Assembly: GCA_036310185.1 (NCBI GenBank)
Contig: JAXJSH010000022.1
Coordinates: 1 to 35,639, forward strand
From: JALENY01 sp036310185
GTDB taxonomy: Bacteria > Bacillota > Clostridia > Lachnospirales > Lachnospiraceae
Direction of reading: 5' to 3'
DNA: 35,639 nucleotides
Under the pieces are notes generated by a model that had not been told where the DNA came from, did not search any database, and saw nothing but the letters and a program-made list of their open reading frames with translations. Position 1 is the first letter of the stretch, and each line of letters starts with the position of its first letter. Of this stretch, positions 24,615 through 32,522 are shown one piece after another. The position numbers and the translations under genes are program-made.

Positions 24615-25460
24615 TTATTCAATGTCAAAAATCTTTCCATTTTCCAGTTTGACTTTCTTTTCTTTATACAGATGTCCAACCGCCCGTTTAAAAGCATTTT
24701 TGCTGAGGCCAAATTCACGCTGAATCACTTCTTTGTCCGCTTTATCATCAAACGGAAGCACTCCGCCAAAATCTTCACGAATGGTCAGCAGCACATTTTC
24801 CGCATCCTCGTTCATCTGAAGATATGCTTTCTGTTTCGCACTTAAGTTCAGTTTTCCATCTTCTTTTACTTCTGTGACACGAAGCGAAAGGGTCTGTCCC
24901 ACTTTATAACTGCCCTGGGCTTCTTTTTTGGGAATCAACCCGGTATACTTCCAGTCAACAGCCACGAACACACCAAAGTTTTCACTGATCTCATAGATAT
25001 AGCCCTCTACCATATCGCCAACCTGATATGGAGAATTTTTTTTCAGATAATGGTATACTTTCATGGTTGCACACAGACGGCTGCTCTTATCCAGATACAA
25101 TGCAACCAGCACTTCTTCACCCGGATGTACTTTCTTCGTCTGCTCCTTGAACGGAAGCATCAGATCTTTTTCCAGCCCCCAGTCCAAAAACGCACCGATA
25201 CCGCTGGTCTGCGCCACTTTCAATTTTGCGATCTGTCCCAGCTGGATCAGTGGTTCTCTTGTAGTGGCAATGGGACGATCCATAGAGTCCTTATATAAGA
25301 AAACATCCACCTTATCTCCCTCTTTCGCCCCCTCCGGCACCTGCTTTGCAGGCAAAAGCACACGGCTGCGTTCATCGGCATCTGCTTTTTCCGCAAGATA
25401 AACACCGAAATCCACCGTCTTTACGATTATCAAACTCTGTTTTTTTCCTAATTCCAGCAT
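24615..25460 (-). CDS. cvfB: CvfB-like S1 RNA-binding protein
   Basis: 281 residues, matching the CvfB/YitL family: three S1-type OB domains followed by a winged helix. The second and third S1 domains are clear (LGQIAKLKVAQTSGIGAFLD near 73-92; GDMVEGYIYEISENFGVFVA near 148-167). The C-terminal winged helix reads DDKADKEVIQREFGLSKNAFKRAVGHLYKEKKVKLENG. Relatives bind RNA and affect virulence or expression in staphylococci; the cellular role here is not known. ATG 25460 is preceded by AAAGGAAT. Lies downstream of the thioesterase with a 131-bp gap that holds a hairpin. Confidence 0.88.
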   Translation of the reverse strand: MLELGKKQSLIIVKTVDFGVYLAEKADADERSRVLLPAKQVPEGAKEGDKVDVFLYKDSMDRPIATTREPLIQLGQIAKLKVAQTSGIGAFLDWGLEKDLMLPFKEQTKKVHPGEEVLVALYLDKSSRLCATMKVYHYLKKNSPYQVGDMVEGYIYEISENFGVFVAVDWKYTGLIPKKEAQGSYKVGQTLSLRVTEVKEDGKLNLSAKQKAYLQMNEDAENVLLTIREDFGGVLPFDDKADKEVIQREFGLSKNAFKRAVGHLYKEKKVKLENGKIFDIE

Positions 25461-25495
25461 GCGCTATTCCTTTCTGCTTTTGAAATATTCTAATT

Positions 25496-25537
25496 GCGGA
25501 TTACCCGGCAATGGAATAGCCGGTTAATCCTGCTTTT
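25496..25537 (+). terminator. Hairpin with plus-strand T-run between cvfB and the thioesterase
   Basis: GGATTACCCGGC pairs with GCCGGTTAATCC (one mismatch), then TGCTTTTT on the plus strand. The minus-strand side lacks a T-run. Like the hairpin at 24559 it points against the direction of the genes; a weak bidirectional or structural role is possible. Confidence 0.35.
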
Positions 25538-25591
25538 TATTCGAAACAAATCTTTATCTTATTTAGCCTGTTTTTCATGATAATGAGATTT

Positions 25592-26293
25592 TTACTGAAT
25601 CTCTACCGTAGAATAAGGCTTTCCTTCTTCATTGCACAGAAAAACCGTCCATACGCCGTCCTCATGTTTCACTTTCGGAAAGATCTCATCTCCCAGAACG
25701 GCCTGTCTGCGGTATTCCGCCCGCAGCTGATGGACTTCAATATTCTCCGGAAGCTCTTCCAGTGCCATTTTTACATACTGTCCGTTGTTCACATGATGGT
25801 TCGTATCAATCTGGTCTTTTCTTACAAAGAATGAAGGCCGGTCGTCACAGTCTTCCGGCATGCGGATACGCTTTGCGTCACAGGGCAGTTCCATTTTTTC
25901 TTCCAGTTTATATCCATTTATCTGATCGTCCGTGCATCTGGTGGGATGACCGGTCATCGCATCCACGAACACCCATTGGGAATCCGCGCGGGCAATAAAA
26001 TTGCCGTCTTCGTCGGTCATCTGGAAATTACGTCCGCCGTTGAATCCCCGAAAAGAATATGGCCAGGTACTGATCAGCACCTCTTCGGTCAGCCTGGGCA
26101 TACGGTCAATCACGATCTGCCAGGCAGTCAGCATCCAGCAGTGTTTTGTTTCCATCAGATTGTCAACACCCAGCCCGATTGATTCCGAATGAAAAATGCT
26201 GCAGTCCTGAAAATAATCAATCAATTTATCCAATGTCAGAAAACAGTTCTGATCCACTTCGCTGTAGCGAATTTTGCTTTTAAAACTATACAT
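25592..26293 (-). CDS. Acyl-ACP thioesterase (FatA/FatB-like)
   Basis: 233 residues from ATG 26293 (MYSFKSKIRYSEVDQNCFLT), six bases after GGAGG. A longer in-frame reading upstream is AT-rich leader, not protein. Double hot-dog fold: the first domain has RYSEVDQNCFLTLDKLIDYFQDC and GLGVDNLMETKHCWMLTAWQI, and the second has the catalytic DTNHHVNNGQYVKMAL near residue 162. It hydrolyses acyl-ACP to free fatty acid. In Clostridia these act on short to medium chains or help set membrane lipid composition; chain length cannot be read here. The leader contains an exact 16-bp inverted repeat overlapping its promoter. Confidence 0.9.
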   Translation of the reverse strand: MYSFKSKIRYSEVDQNCFLTLDKLIDYFQDCSIFHSESIGLGVDNLMETKHCWMLTAWQIVIDRMPRLTEEVLISTWPYSFRGFNGGRNFQMTDEDGNFIARADSQWVFVDAMTGHPTRCTDDQINGYKLEEKMELPCDAKRIRMPEDCDDRPSFFVRKDQIDTNHHVNNGQYVKMALEELPENIEVHQLRAEYRRQAVLGDEIFPKVKHEDGVWTVFLCNEEGKPYSTVEIQ

Positions 26294-26373
26294 GTATTTC
26301 CTCCAAAACTTCTGTCGAACGATCCGCCAAAATACTGTGATCCATAGCTGGCAGATATGCTGTCCATTCAAAA

Positions 26374-26414
26374 AATGCTCATGATGGGTACAAAAACCCA
26401 TCATGAGCATTATA
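26374..26414 (-). promoter_or_regulatory. Thioesterase promoter overlapped by a 16-bp perfect inverted repeat
   Basis: ATGCTATAAT, an extended -10 box, reads on the minus strand (TATAAT at 26414-26409). The arms AATGCTCATGATGGGT (26374-26389) and ACCCATCATGAGCATT (26396-26411) are perfect with a six-base loop, and the start site near 26402 falls inside the second arm. As RNA from upstream it would be a terminator (five T follow); as DNA it looks like an operator. Both may apply. Confidence 0.55.
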
Positions 26415-26459
26415 GCATGAACCATGAAAAAGAAATAGTTTTTTCTTTTTCCACAGACG

Positions 26460-26490
26460 AAAAAAATCCTGAGCATATGCTCAGGATTTT
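26460..26490 (-). terminator. Terminator of tRNA-Gln
   Basis: A 28-bp perfect palindrome (26463-26490; half-site AAAATCCTGAGCAT) is followed on the minus strand by a run of seven T in total. It lies six bases after the tRNA 3' end. Confidence 0.85.
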
Positions 26491-26495
26491 CTCAG

Positions 26496-26567
26496 CAGGG
26501 CTACAAGGATTCGAACCTTGAAATGACGGAGTCAGAGTCCGTTGCCTTACCGTTTGGCGATAGCCCT
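26496..26567 (-). tRNA. tRNA-Gln (anticodon CTG)
   Basis: 72 nt on the minus strand. The acceptor stem is AGGGCTA/TAGCCCT with discriminator G, the D-arm is GCCAAACGGTAAGGC, the anticodon arm ACGGA-CTCTGAC-TCCGT gives CTG, and the T-arm is CAAGG-TTCGAAT-CCTTG. CCA is not encoded. A strong promoter lies upstream and a palindromic terminator downstream, so it is a single-gene unit. Confidence 0.96.
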
Positions 26568-26585
26568 ATTTTCGCGACAAGATGT

Positions 26586-26660
26586 ATTATAGACTAAGCC
26601 ATATAAAAATGCAAGTACTTTTTTCAAATTTTTTTAATTTTTTTCAAATTTTTTTGTACT
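26586..26660 (-). promoter_or_regulatory. Strong tRNA-Gln promoter with phased A-tract upstream element
   Basis: TTGCAT (26614-26609), 17 bp, TATAAT (26591-26586) on the minus strand. Immediately upstream a 20-bp unit (TTTTCAAATTTTTTT on the plus strand) is repeated at 26621 and 26641, giving A-tracts in phase with the helix. This is typical of a bent UP element that recruits the polymerase alpha subunit. Confidence 0.75.
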
Positions 26661-26720
26661 CCCCTGTTTTTGCCTCAAATTCTGCTTGTTATACCTGCAT
26701 TTTCCAATGGCACTTACATC

Positions 26721-27899
26721 CTATTTCTGTCCCACGAAACTCTTATCTACCGTAATGACACATACATACCTGGAATCGATCTGCTTCATCATTCCCCTGA
26801 TCTGCTGCAGCATTTCTTCCTGTTTGGAATCATTATAATCATACGGCACTACCAGATCAAAAATCAGATTCACCTGATTCTCTCCATTTACCATGCGGAA
26901 ATCATGGAAAGACACCTGTCCGTCAACAGCCTCTATCACATGTTTTACCTGACTTTTCACCTTTAACAGTTCCTGGTCATCCGTCTCGATCGGATCCATA
27001 TGGATCACCAGAAAAATTCCAAGTTCCCGGCTGACTTCCCGCTCAATCCGGTCAATGATCTCATGGGAAATTTCTATATCCACATTCCTTGGCACCTCCG
27101 CATGGATGGATGCCATACTTTTATTGGGCCCATAATTATGTACGATCAGATCATGCGTACCCACAACACCGTCGTAAGCTTCAACCATGCCAACGATCTG
27201 CTCACACAGTTCCGGATCCGTCGCCTCGCCAATCAACGGCTCCAGCGTATCTTTTGCAATATTGATACCGGCCCACATAACCACCATCGACACCAGCAGC
27301 CCGGCAATACCATCAATATTCATATTGAAAAAATATCCAATCAGAATTGCCGCCATAGTTGCAGAAGTAACCGCCACATCACCGATGCAGTCCGCTGCCG
27401 TGGCTTCCAGCACCTTGGAATTAATCTTTTTGCCCAGCTTTTTGTTAAACATTCCAAGCCAGATTTTCACCAGAACCGACACACCAAGAATCACAAAAGA
27501 AGCCAGTTCAAAAACCACCGCTTCCGGATGCATGATTTTCTGAATACTGCTTTTGAAAAAAGTAAATCCTACCTCTATAACAAGAAACGCCACGATAAAA
27601 GCGGCAATATATTCGATTCGCCCATGTCCGAAGGGATGTTCTTTATCGGCCGGTTTACTTGCCATCTTCATCCCCACAAAACTGATGATCGAAGACGCCG
27701 CATCGGACAGATTGTTGAACGCATCCGCCGTGACCGCAATGCTCTGCATCACCACGCCCGCCAGAAATTTTCCTGTAAAAAGCAAAAGATTGCATAAAAT
27801 TCCAACCGTGCTCGCCACAACCCCGTACCGGGTACGCACCTGCGCATCCTGTACATTTTCACTGTTTTTTATCAATTTTTTTACTAAAAATTCTGTCAT
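26721..27899 (-). CDS. Cation diffusion facilitator, probable manganese type
   Basis: 392 residues from ATG 27899 (MTEFLVKKLIKNSENVQDAQ), ten bases after CAGGTG. Six membrane helices and a cytosolic C-terminal ferredoxin-like domain. The metal site in helix 2 reads DAFNNLSDAASS and in helix 5 ADCIGDVAVTSA, i.e. DxxxD in helix 5 and an NNLSD form in helix 2. By known family rules this is the manganese/iron-type signature rather than the HxxxD of zinc exporters. HPFGHGRIEYIA follows helix 2. It exports divalent cation against H+. The C-terminal extension of about 80 residues after the usual domain (VKSQVKHVIEAVDGQVSFHD) is long. Divergent from pncB. Confidence 0.9.
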   Translation of the reverse strand: MTEFLVKKLIKNSENVQDAQVRTRYGVVASTVGILCNLLLFTGKFLAGVVMQSIAVTADAFNNLSDAASSIISFVGMKMASKPADKEHPFGHGRIEYIAAFIVAFLVIEVGFTFFKSSIQKIMHPEAVVFELASFVILGVSVLVKIWLGMFNKKLGKKINSKVLEATAADCIGDVAVTSATMAAILIGYFFNMNIDGIAGLLVSMVVMWAGINIAKDTLEPLIGEATDPELCEQIVGMVEAYDGVVGTHDLIVHNYGPNKSMASIHAEVPRNVDIEISHEIIDRIEREVSRELGIFLVIHMDPIETDDQELLKVKSQVKHVIEAVDGQVSFHDFRMVNGENQVNLIFDLVVPYDYNDSKQEEMLQQIRGMMKQIDSRYVCVITVDKSFVGQK

Positions 27900-28011
27900 A
27901 ACTGATTTGCACCTGCTTTTTATATTCTTACCATTATATAGAAAAACTGTATGAAAGTTCCTTCTATTTATACTAATCACTTTCCATCTTTCCGTCAACG
28001 CAATTTTATAT

Positions 28012-28040
28012 TTTACTTCACTTTCACAAGATGCTATAAT
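28012..28040 (+). promoter_or_regulatory. Promoter of pncB
   Basis: TTTACT (28012-28017), 17 bp, TATAAT (28035-28040), with a TGC extended -10 element. Start codon follows about 65 bp later. Confidence 0.6.
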
Positions 28041-28105
28041 TACTGCATACTTGATCGATATTCGGGCAAAGGACAGGAAACTGCCCGGGAAGGATAGTGA
28101 ACCAT

Positions 28106-29569
28106 ATGAGAGCAATGAATCTTACCTTATTAACCGATTTGTACCAGTTGACCATGATGCAGGGTTATTTCAAAAACCCGACGGATCAGGTCGTAGTCTT
28201 CGATATGTTTTACCGCAAGAACCCCTGCAGCGGCGGCTATGCCATAGCAGCCGGACTTGATCAGGTAATCGATTACATCAAAGGACTTCATTTTTCATAC
28301 GAAGACATCGAATATCTGAAAAGCCTGAATATCTTTGACACTGATTTTCTGGAATACCTGCGCAGTTTTCATTTCACAGGTGATATTTTTGCCATTCCGG
28401 AAGGCACCGTTGTCTTCCCCCGGGAACCGCTTCTGAAAGTAATTGCCCCCATCATGGAGGCACAGCTGATCGAAACAGCCATTTTAAATATTATCAACCA
28501 CCAGTCTCTGATTGCCACAAAGGCTTCCAGAGTGGTACATGCGGCCAGGGGAGACGGAATCATGGAGTTTGGTCTGCGCCGTGCACAGGGCCCTGATGCC
28601 GGTATCTACGGTGCCCGTGCGGCTATGATCGCCGGCTGTGTCGGAACCTCCAACGTTCTGGCCGGTGCCATGTTTGATGTGCCGATATCCGGCACCCATG
28701 CACACAGCTGGATCATGAGCTTCCCGGATGAATACACCGCATTCAAAACATATGCCAATATGTATCCCGACGCCTGCATCTTACTGGTAGATACTTATGA
28801 TACACTGAAATCCGGTGTTCCAAATGCCATCCGCGTTTTTCAGGAGCTGCGCGCACGCGGCATTAAGCCGAAAAAATACGGCGTTCGTCTCGACAGCGGC
28901 GATCTTGCTTATCTGTCCAAAAAAGTATATGGGATGCTGGCTGCAGCCGGTTTTGAAGATGCTGTGATCTCCGCATCCAGCGATCTGGATGAATACCTGA
29001 TTGACTCCCTGAAGGCTCAGGGTGCAAAAATCAATTCCTGGGGCGTGGGTACCAATCTGATCACCGCAAAAGACAACCCGGCATTCGGAGGCGTCTATAA
29101 GCTGGCCGCCATTAAAGAGAAAAGTGATGACACCTATGTTCCAAAGATCAAACTGTCCGAAAACACAGAAAAGATCACAAATCCGGGCAACAAGACCATC
29201 TACCGTATCTACGATAAAGAAACCGGTAAGATTCGTGCCGACCTGATCTGTCTGGCAGATGAAACTTTTGACGAAAGTCAGGATATGATCATTTTTGATC
29301 CGATTGAGACCTGGAAAAAGACCAAAATCCACGGGGGCACCTATAGGCTGCGCGAACTGCTTCAGCCCGTCTTCCTTAAGGGTCAGTGCGTATACCAGTC
29401 ACCGTCTGTTATGGCGATTCGGGATTATTGCACCAAAGAGAAAGAAACGCTCTGGGATGAAACGCTGCGTCTTGTGAATCCACATGAAGTATATGTGGAT
29501 CTGTCCGATAAGCTTTATAAGATCAAATCCGATCTTCTGGAAAAAATGGCTCTGGAAGGGCTGGAATAA
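28106..29569 (+). CDS. pncB: Nicotinate phosphoribosyltransferase
   Basis: 487 residues from ATG 28106 (MRAMNLTLLTDLYQLTMMQG), with GGAAGGA upstream; a GTG at 28097 is too close to the ribosome site. Makes nicotinate mononucleotide from nicotinate and PRPP in the Preiss-Handler NAD salvage pathway. Markers: LTDLYQLTMMQGYFKNP, EFGLRRAQGPDAGIYGARAA near residues 154-173, GTHAHSWIMSFPDEYTAF near 198-215, LLVDTYDTLKSGVPNAI near 228-244, GVRLDSGDLAYLSKKV near 262-277 and WGVGTNLITAKDNPAFGGVYKL near 313. Full length for the long bacterial form. Monocistronic with a hairpin after the stop. Confidence 0.96.
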   Translation: MRAMNLTLLTDLYQLTMMQGYFKNPTDQVVVFDMFYRKNPCSGGYAIAAGLDQVIDYIKGLHFSYEDIEYLKSLNIFDTDFLEYLRSFHFTGDIFAIPEGTVVFPREPLLKVIAPIMEAQLIETAILNIINHQSLIATKASRVVHAARGDGIMEFGLRRAQGPDAGIYGARAAMIAGCVGTSNVLAGAMFDVPISGTHAHSWIMSFPDEYTAFKTYANMYPDACILLVDTYDTLKSGVPNAIRVFQELRARGIKPKKYGVRLDSGDLAYLSKKVYGMLAAAGFEDAVISASSDLDEYLIDSLKAQGAKINSWGVGTNLITAKDNPAFGGVYKLAAIKEKSDDTYVPKIKLSENTEKITNPGNKTIYRIYDKETGKIRADLICLADETFDESQDMIIFDPIETWKKTKIHGGTYRLRELLQPVFLKGQCVYQSPSVMAIRDYCTKEKETLWDETLRLVNPHEVYVDLSDKLYKIKSDLLEKMALEGLE

Positions 29570-29587
29570 CTCCTGATTATTTGTATC

Positions 29588-29630
29588 AAAGCAGCTCAGT
29601 TTACTGATATTCAGCGAACTGAGCTGCTTT
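29588..29630 (+). terminator. Hairpin terminator after pncB
   Basis: AAAGCAGCTCAGTT (29588-29601) pairs perfectly with AACTGAGCTGCTTT (29617-29630). The downstream tract is AT-rich rather than a pure T-run, so it may be a moderate terminator. Confidence 0.65.
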
Positions 29631-29649
29631 AAATATTATTTATACACAA

Positions 29650-29675
29650 AATGGGCCGTCCATAGACAGCCCATT
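29650..29675 (-). terminator. Terminator of the SEC-C domain gene
   Basis: AATGGGC (29650-29656) pairs with GCCCATT (29669-29675), with a short inner GTC/GAC pairing. On the minus strand TTTTGTG follows. It lies about 35 bases after the stop codon. Confidence 0.6.
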
Positions 29676-29710
29676 CTACAAAGTAACTTTATTACCTTAA
29701 CCAACTTAAA

Positions 29711-30724
29711 TTAACATTTATTTTTTCTCCCACAGCAATGTTTATACTTCTTCCCACTTCCGCACGGACACGGATCATTCGGATAAATCTTATTTTTCTT
29801 TGCCGACCGGAAATCAATAATCTTATTCTCATCTTTCATTTGAACCGGTTTCGGATTCTGTCCTTTGGACAATTCAAGAGGCGTAAATCCCCGATTCAGC
29901 AGCATCCTTGTATTATTCCAAAGATCATTGATGCATACCACCAGACCATTTACCGATTTTTCATCCGGCAAAATCACTCCATTCTCCGTTAAAATATTAA
30001 AAATATCCTGCATCTCACACTCGCAGCGAATACAGATCTGAATCTGCATACCCACATATTTTGCATGTTCTGCAGAAACTCCCGTCTGATCACGCAGATA
30101 TTTCTCCAGACGTTTTAACTCTGCACAATCCGGCAGATATCCCATACTGCCAAGATCATTGATTTCTTTCAAAGTCGGAATATAATACTTTTTGTTTCCC
30201 TGCGCTCTTCGCAGCCCCCTGTCATCCAGATACAGTGCACTGTGGTAAATCAGATCATCCTGCAAAATATAATCGCAATATTCCGGAGGCATATTCCGAA
30301 TATTATCCTTTACTTCCTGCCATGTCATAGGAACCTGGGAATTTCTTTTCAGGAGCTCTGCAAATGTCTCCATAGGTGCAATTCCATACAATGCCCCCAC
30401 TGTATTCAGGCATGCATACAGATAACTGATTTTTCGGCGCTGTTTTGTGAATTCTTTACTCTTAAATCCATTATACGCCTCGGCCACATCAACCGGAATA
30501 ACATAATCCCCACTTTCAAGCATTCCCACATAACCGGCCTCATAAAGTTTTTCCAAAAGGATCTCATCACCGCTCACCCAGGTTCCCGGATTCTTTGCCG
30601 CTTTTTCAAACGCATCCATTTCTCCGTCAGAAAGGCCAAGAAAATACGGTTTCATTACTTCCGGCTGCAGCATATGATTCACCAGTTTTTTGATGAGTTC
30701 ATCTTTTTTAATCAAACTTCGCAC
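29711..30724 (-). CDS. SEC-C zinc-motif protein, 5' end disrupted by an IS element
   Basis: Up to 337 residues ending in YPNDPCPCGSGKKYKHCCGRKN, a classic SEC-C zinc-binding motif (CxCGSGKKYKxCC), the only recognised domain. The rest is helical with EVMKPYFLGLSDGEMDAFEK and a middle Cys pair (ICIRCECEM). The function is unknown; SEC-C tails mediate protein or ribosome contacts in SecA. The frame opens with a GTG at 30724 that lies inside the terminal inverted repeat of the insertion sequence and has no properly spaced ribosome site. The native start and promoter have therefore probably been lost. Residues from about 5 onward (IKKDELIKKLVNHM) are native. Whether it is still translated is uncertain. 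Confidence 0.7.
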   Translation of the reverse strand: MRSLIKKDELIKKLVNHMLQPEVMKPYFLGLSDGEMDAFEKAAKNPGTWVSGDEILLEKLYEAGYVGMLESGDYVIPVDVAEAYNGFKSKEFTKQRRKISYLYACLNTVGALYGIAPMETFAELLKRNSQVPMTWQEVKDNIRNMPPEYCDYILQDDLIYHSALYLDDRGLRRAQGNKKYYIPTLKEINDLGSMGYLPDCAELKRLEKYLRDQTGVSAEHAKYVGMQIQICIRCECEMQDIFNILTENGVILPDEKSVNGLVVCINDLWNNTRMLLNRGFTPLELSKGQNPKPVQMKDENKIIDFRSAKKNKIYPNDPCPCGSGKKYKHCCGRKNKC

Positions 30725-30759
30725 ATTAAAATGTGCCTATGCACCTTGAAAATTCAATA
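30712..30759 (+). repeat. Left terminal inverted repeat of the IS
   Basis: Two conserved blocks of 15 and 23 bp separated by TAAAATGTGC. The first block and spacer also supply the GTG codon that opens the SEC-C reading frame on the minus strand. Confidence 0.75.
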
Positions 30760-30843
30760 ATAACTGGCATAAAAATAGCATGAAACCGAAGGTTTTGGTA
30801 TAATTGAGTTGCTAGAAACAATTACAAACCGGAGGCTCATGCT

Positions 30844-32217
30844 ATGAATACAAGTATAACAAAAGCAACACAAAATGATAAGCAGATTTCGAAATCTATC
30901 AAAAGATTTTTTACAAGGTTTCATATTTCCTCAGCCTTGAAATCGTCCAACGCCTACAAAAGGAAGGGGATACCGGTAACAGAAATTTTCCAGTACCTGT
31001 TTTTACTGATTTTTTCCAACAGAAGTATGTATATGAGTCTGCTTACAGGAAGAAATACTCCTGATTTTGCAAAAGATACCGTGTATCGTTTCATGAAGAT
31101 GGTTCAGATTAATTGGATGCGTTTTACCACAATACTTGCATCCAGAATTATTAAAGATGCCATACTTCCGCTGGATTCTGAAGATCGCGCCAATGTCCTT
31201 ATCATCGATGATTCTATGTTTGAACGAAATCACTCCAAAAAGGTGGAGCTTCTTGCAAAAGTCTATGACCATGCAAAGCATAAATACCGCTTCGGGTTTA
31301 GAATGCTTACCCTTGGATGGTCAAATGGAAGTACTTTTCTGCCGGTAAACAGCATTCTTCTTTCTACAGAAAACAAGAAGAATCGCATCAATGAAGCGGC
31401 TGAAGTGGACAAAAGAACCGTTGGTTACAAGCGCAGGAAGCTGTCCATGGAAAAGGGAACCCATGCCATGCTTACGCTTCTGGATGCAGCTAAAAAAGTT
31501 GCAATTCCGGCGAAATACGTCCTTTTTGACAGCTGGTTTACCTCTCCAAGCACCCTTCATGCTATTAAACAGATGGATTTTGATGTAATCGGCATGGTTA
31601 AAAAATCTCCGAAAATGTTTTTTCGCTACGATGGTGAAGATATGTCTCTGGTCTCCATTTACAACAAAAATAAAAAGAGAAGAGGCAAATCAAAATATCT
31701 GCTTTCTGTTATGGTTGATGTAGTGAAGGATGGTGAAATCATTCCTGCAAAAGTAGTTTATGTCCGCAACCGTAATAAACGCAAGGAATACCTCTGCCTC
31801 ATTTCCACAGATATAAATCTGGATGAGAATGAAATCATACGGATTTATGGAAAACGCTGGGATATAGAGGTGTTCTTCAAGGTATGCAAAAGCTATCTGA
31901 ATCTGAGCAAAGAATGCAATTCTCTGTCCTATGATGCAATGACTGCACATACCGCAGTTGTTTTTACACGATACATGATGCTGTCACTTGAAAACCGGGA
32001 ATCCAATGATAACCGGTCTCTTGGTGAACTCTTTTTATACTTTTCTGATGAGATGTCTGATATTACATGGATACAGGCTTTTCAAATGCTGCTTCAAATG
32101 TTCAGAGCCATGCTTACGGAAAACACCGAGTTATCAGATGAGAAAATCTCTGAGCTAGTGGATGCATTTATGAACACACTACCAGTATTGTTGAAAACGC
32201 AGCTCCAAGCCGCTTAA
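30844..32217 (+). CDS. IS4-family DDE transposase
   Basis: 457 residues, ATG 30844 with GGAGG eight bases upstream and a TGGTATAAT -10 box at 30796-30804. RNase H-like DDE fold: first aspartate in LIIDDSMFERNHSKKVELLA (near residue 121), second in YVLFDSWFTSP (near 227), glutamate in the IS4 signature IYGKRWDIEVFFKVCKSYLN, which fits the Y-(2)-R-(3)-E-(6)-K rule. An N-terminal helical DNA-binding part and a C-terminal helical tail complete it. No frameshift or stop, so the copy looks functional. It performs cut-and-paste transposition using the flanking inverted repeats. Confidence 0.93.
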   Translation: MNTSITKATQNDKQISKSIKRFFTRFHISSALKSSNAYKRKGIPVTEIFQYLFLLIFSNRSMYMSLLTGRNTPDFAKDTVYRFMKMVQINWMRFTTILASRIIKDAILPLDSEDRANVLIIDDSMFERNHSKKVELLAKVYDHAKHKYRFGFRMLTLGWSNGSTFLPVNSILLSTENKKNRINEAAEVDKRTVGYKRRKLSMEKGTHAMLTLLDAAKKVAIPAKYVLFDSWFTSPSTLHAIKQMDFDVIGMVKKSPKMFFRYDGEDMSLVSIYNKNKKRRGKSKYLLSVMVDVVKDGEIIPAKVVYVRNRNKRKEYLCLISTDINLDENEIIRIYGKRWDIEVFFKVCKSYLNLSKECNSLSYDAMTAHTAVVFTRYMMLSLENRESNDNRSLGELFLYFSDEMSDITWIQAFQMLLQMFRAMLTENTELSDEKISELVDAFMNTLPVLLKTQLQAA

Positions 32218-32250
32218 GGTCTGAACATTGACAACTGAATAACTGCCAGG

Positions 32251-32297
32251 TATTGAATTTTCAAGGTGCATAGCTAAAATTTATGTGCGAAGTTTGA
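32251..32297 (-). repeat. Right terminal inverted repeat of the IS
   Basis: Complement of the left end: 23-bp block at 32251-32273, a nine-base spacer CTAAAATTT, and the 15-bp block at 32283-32297. Confidence 0.75.
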
Positions 32298-32330
32298 GTT
32301 ATATTGTTTTTATCTCTACATTCAAAATAC

Positions 32331-32345
32331 TGTAAATCTTTTACA
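32331..32345. promoter_or_regulatory. TGTAAA-N3-TTTACA dyad in the gap after the IS
   Basis: A perfect 6-bp dyad (32331-32336 and 32340-32345), with further TGTAAA copies at 32351 and 32414 and TGTAAA at 32451. It may be the original control region of the SEC-C gene, now separated from it by the IS, since that gene would have been transcribed leftward from here. The remainder of 32298-32470 shows no gene. Confidence 0.35.
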
Positions 32346-32471
32346 TTTATTGTAAATTACTGTACCTGACCGGTCAACTGTGTCTCCGGCATTTTTGCAA
32401 ATACATATGCCCTGTAAAATATCATTTAAAAATCCAGTGATTAGTTCCTGTAAAAATCATAAAACAAAAAA

Positions 32472-32502
32472 CGACGGGTTCGCCTCAACGCAAAACCCGC
32501 CG
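32472..32502 (-). terminator. Terminator of spoVT
   Basis: CGACGGGTT (32472-32480) pairs with AACCCGCCG (32494-32502) through one wobble; six T follow on the minus strand. It lies about 20 bases after the stop. Confidence 0.85.
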
Positions 32503-32522
32503 CAAAAATTAATCCCGTCTCT

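Larger units (their letters stand above)
30712..32297 (+). mobile_element. IS4-family insertion sequence with about 48-bp terminal inverted repeats
   Basis: The ends match: outer TCAAACTTCGCACAT at 30712-30726 and its complement at 32283-32297, then 9-10 variable bases, then a 23-bp identical block starting CTATGCACCTTGAAAATTC (30737-30759; complement 32251-32273). One transposase gene lies inside. I see no convincing target-site duplication outside the ends. If only the 23-bp block is the true terminus, the element is 30737-32273. Confidence 0.8.

Noticed and set aside
26294..26476. N-terminal extension of the thioesterase (61 extra codons)
   Set aside because: It would be read through the palindrome and promoter, is rich in aromatic and rare residues, and the family start with GGAGG is at 26293.
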